Of a DNA stretch of 64,000 nucleotides, positions 61,401 to 64,000 are shown piece after piece; position 1 is the stretch's first letter; every line of letters starts with the position of its first letter. The notes beneath the pieces were generated by a model, which was given only the letters and a program-made list of their open reading frames with translations, was not told where the DNA came from and did no database searches. Source of the stretch: Nitrospirota bacterium (lineage in GTDB: Bacteria; Nitrospirota; Thermodesulfovibrionia; Thermodesulfovibrionales; Dissulfurispiraceae); NCBI GenBank assembly GCA_009773415.1, contig WSNO01000005.1:51163-115162 (forward strand), read 5' to 3'. A program made the position numbers and the translations under genes.

Positions 61401-63770
61401 AGTGTTCCGCCGCATAGGCGGCTTAGAAGTGCAAAAATCCGTAAGTATGCGCTCCGTAATTGTGTTCCGCCGCATAGGCGGCTTAGAAGTCGGCCGGTGT
61501 AGGCCGGTAGCCCGCAAGGACGTGTTCCGCCGCATAGGCGGCTTAGAAGACGCAAGGCTGGTAGCACAGCCGGGAGGTGTGGTGTTCCGCCGCATAGGCG
61601 GCTTAGAAGTCTGCGTCGCCTCTTGCAAGCGATGCCTTAAAGTGTTCCGCCGCATAGGCGGCTTAGAAGTCATCGCGCTGCTCCTGAAGTGGAACACGGC
61701 TGTGTTCCGCCGCATAGGCGGCTTAGAAGCGAAAGCGGCACCGTCAAAAAGCCGACAATAAGTGTTCCGCCGCATAGGCGGCTTAGAAGTATCGGCCCCG
61801 CGCCCAGCAGTGCCTGACCTAGTGTTCCGCCGCATAGGCGGCTTAGAAGGATGGCTTTGCCGGAGGGTAGAATGAAGTGGTGTGTTCCGCCGCATAGGCG
61901 GCTTAGAAGCAAAGCATCCCAAAGATTTTTTGCTGCATCATGTGTTCCGCCGCATAGGCGGCTTAGAAGTTTGCCCCGGCGTCGGTCTCGTAGCCGTTCA
62001 GGTGTTCCGCCGCATAGGCGGCTTAGAAGATTACGCCATCCCCCTTTGGTCGATATCCTTCGTGTTCCGCCGCATAGGCGGCTTAGAAGTCGGAGAGTTC
62101 GGCGGCGGCGGAGGCGGACGAGTGTTCCGCCGCATAGGCGGCTTAGAAGATCAGGTCTTTGAGCATCATTGGCAGGTTGCGGTGTTCCGCCGCATAGGCG
62201 GCTTAGAAGAAAGAGCTGACGCGTAACACGACCGGCTGGCCGTGTTCCGCCGCATAGGCGGCTTAGAAGACCTGCGCATATTCCACGAGACGACATCTCC
62301 GGTGTTCCGCCGCATAGGCGGCTTAGAAGTGTCGAAAAGAAAAAATAGCAGTCCACCTCACGTGTTCCGCCGCATAGGCGGCTTAGAAGGTGGACTAAGT
62401 ACAGCATCACGGCTGGCGGGCGTGTTCCGCCGCATAGGCGGCTTAGAAGCATACCGCCCGATGAAACGGCTACGTCATACGGTGTTCCGCCGCATAGGCG
62501 GCTTAGAAGACTGCGTCCATACGCTTTCGTGGATGCGCCACGTGTTCCGCCGCATAGGCGGCTTAGAAGATTGGTGGGCGCAAGCAATCCCCCCTCGGAT
62601 GGTGTTCCGCCGCATAGGCGGCTTAGAAGTTGATAACAACCTGAACCTGCTCTATCTTGGCGTGTTCCGCCGCATAGGCGGCTTAGAAGTTATCCGGCAG
62701 GCGGCGATATAATCGGCGCACAGTGTTCCGCCGCATAGGCGGCTTAGAAGAGCGCGAACGCTATCCTCCGGTGTCACCCACAGTGTTCCGCCGCATAGGC
62801 GGCTTAGAAGACTGCGTCCACGCGCTAGAGCGGATGTGCCACGTGTTCCGCCGCATAGGCGGCTTAGAAGGCAATGATCGCCACGCTCTCGGGGCCTTGC
62901 GCGTGTTCCGCCGCATAGGCGGCTTAGAAGACCAGACAGCTTGAACTGCAAACGATATCGTCGTGTTCCGCCGCATAGGCGGCTTAGAAGTTCCCGCACG
63001 CCTTCAGCGACTTCGCCCGAACGTGTTCCGCCGCATAGGCGGCTTAGAAGAGCCCGGAAGCATACCAAGCGCAAGACGGAACGTGTTCCGCCGCATAGGC
63101 GGCTTAGAAGTTGCAGACCATGCCATTGGCAAAGTAGAAGTAGTGTTCCGCCGCATAGGCGGCTTAGAAGACGCCCATCGAGCCACGGCGCGTAATCGCT
63201 TGGTGTTCCGCCGCATAGGCGGCTTAGAAGATCGGGCAAAAATTCAACGAAGCTGATTTACCGTGTTCCGCCGCATAGGCGGCTTAGAAGAAGACATCGT
63301 TAATTCATGGTATCGAAAATGCGTGTTCCGCCGCATAGGCGGCTTAGAAGTTTGTGTCGGCACATTTGGAAGAAAGAAAAGAGTGTTCCGCCGCATAGGC
63401 GGCTTAGAAGAAGGCCTACCCGCATATCCCCGTATTCACCCAGTGTTCCGCCGCATAGGCGGCTTAGAAGATTGAGCATGATGATAAGGTAATAGGCGGC
63501 GCGTGTTCCGCCGCATAGGCGGCTTAGAAGGACGTGGGTGAACGACCCGCCGCCGCCGGTGGGTGTTCCGCCGCATAGGCGGCTTAGAAGCAACCTGGAA
63601 GCATACCAAGCGCAAGCCGAAAGTGTTCCGCCGCATAGGCGGCTTAGAAGTGTATGTCTTCTTCGGAAAATCCCCTGCTAAGGTGTTCCGCCGCATAGGC
63701 GGCTTAGAAGGGCGAAAGAGCTATTAATATCAATAACAACGCGTGTTCCGCCGCATAGGCGGCTTAGAAG
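58402..63770 (+). CRISPR. Type I-F CRISPR array: 90 identical repeats, 89 spacers
   Basis: The 28-bp repeat starts GTGTTCCGCCGCATAGG and ends CTTAGAAG. It forms a CCGCC-GCATA-GGCGG hairpin and keeps the CTTAGAA handle of I-F repeats. I see 72 repeats from 58402 every 60 bp to 62662, then 18 more from 62723 to 63743. All read as identical, including the last. Spacers are 32 nt except one of 33 nt (62690-62722). The leader is on the cas1 side, so the newest spacers are at the left. Because the 60-bp period is a multiple of three, long repeated open frames appear on both strands; none is a gene. Confidence 0.98.
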
Positions 63771-64000
63771 ATAAGGCGATGGGGAGCAGGCAGGGCAAAG
63801 CGTCGCCGGGGCAGGGAGGAGGTCGCGGCAATCAGCACGACTTACTACCTCCTCAGCGGTATCGTCGCCGAGGCGGAGCTGCGAAGGGCGCTGGGCATTG
63901 CTGTTGGCGGCGCTGGGAAAGCACCGAATATGGCGGCACCGGAGGACTGTTTCAGCGCATAATGACGCAGGAGTGCGTCGAGCGCCTGCCGTCAGGGCGA
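63771..64000. other. GC-rich sequence after the last repeat, not identified
   Basis: 230 bases at about 65% GC, above the rest of the window by eye. No further repeat or degenerate repeat is present. Forward frames are largely open, which high GC alone can produce. One frame ends at a TAATG overlap (63951-63955) with a possible next start, a compact arrangement typical of phages or tight operons. No family was recognised. Confidence 0.5.

Noticed and set aside
60150..62541. Spacer at 60170-60201 shares ACTGCGTCCAT with the two related spacers at 60890 and 62510
   Set aside because: An 11-nt match among 89 spacers can occur by chance, and the preceding bases are not CC.
58262..63696. Long repetitive open frames on both strands across the array (VFRRIGGLE, KPPMRRNT and LLSRLCGGT repeats)
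   Set aside because: The 60-bp unit is a multiple of three, so the CRISPR repeat gives the same peptide each time. They are artefacts, not repeat proteins.

Overview
The window comes from the chromosome of a Gram-negative, probably anaerobic bacterium. It encodes LPS and Kdo synthesis (lpxK, waaA, lpxB, rfaE2), outer-membrane biogenesis (bamD, a FadL-type porin), the futalosine route to menaquinone (mqnE, mqnC), the MEP isoprenoid pathway (dxr, ispD, ispF, uppS), selenocysteine insertion (selB) and a cdaA-ybbR-glmM cluster. This mixture fits Nitrospirota or Desulfobacterota best. That is an inference from gene content; no rRNA or other decisive marker is present.

Layout. 1-7.9 kb: the 3' part of a membrane diguanylate cyclase, a HAD phosphatase, an Fe-S/GltD-like flavoprotein, a lipoprotein, and a leftward mqnE-mqnC-thioredoxin-reductase-like-HEAT operon. 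7.9-16.3 kb: a UvrA-family ATPase, lpxK, a fadL plus acyl-ACP/acyl-CoA synthetase pair, and a photolyase. 16.3-22.3 kb: a leftward envelope operon bamD-met8-Gfo/Idh-DegT-lpxB-waaA, in which the middle pair resembles GnnA/GnnB and suggests an amide-linked (GlcN3N) lipid A. 22.4-29.4 kb: a rightward run from a secreted FG-GAP-like protein through uppS-cdsA-dxr-rseP, Nudix, rfaE2 and cheW. 29.8-42.9 kb: leftward genes ispF, ispD, PIN-TRAM, HtrA, selB, hisH, comEC, glmM, ybbR, cdaA, a SurA-N protein and hfq. 43-49.3 kb: a protein quality-control block of clpS-clpA-aat, smpB and the tmRNA gene ssrA, with small lipoproteins between.

From 49.7 kb to the array end at 63.77 kb lies a type I-F CRISPR-Cas locus placed just downstream of ssrA. 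A WYL-domain regulator and a Cas2-Cas3 fusion form a leftward operon that shares a short divergent promoter region with a rightward cas8f-cas5f-cas7f-cas6f-cas1 operon. This order differs from the canonical cas1-cas2/3-csy1-4 arrangement. A 98-bp AT-rich leader follows, then 90 identical 28-bp repeats with 89 spacers.

The array contains readable history. One spacer is present twice, three spacers derive from one locus in at least two diverged targets, another pair shares a 20-nt core, and two adjacent spacers overlap by 10 nt. In the two cases where one spacer reads into the sequence upstream of another's protospacer, the exposed flank is CC, the known I-F PAM. The last 230 bases are GC-rich sequence of unknown identity that starts directly after an intact final repeat.
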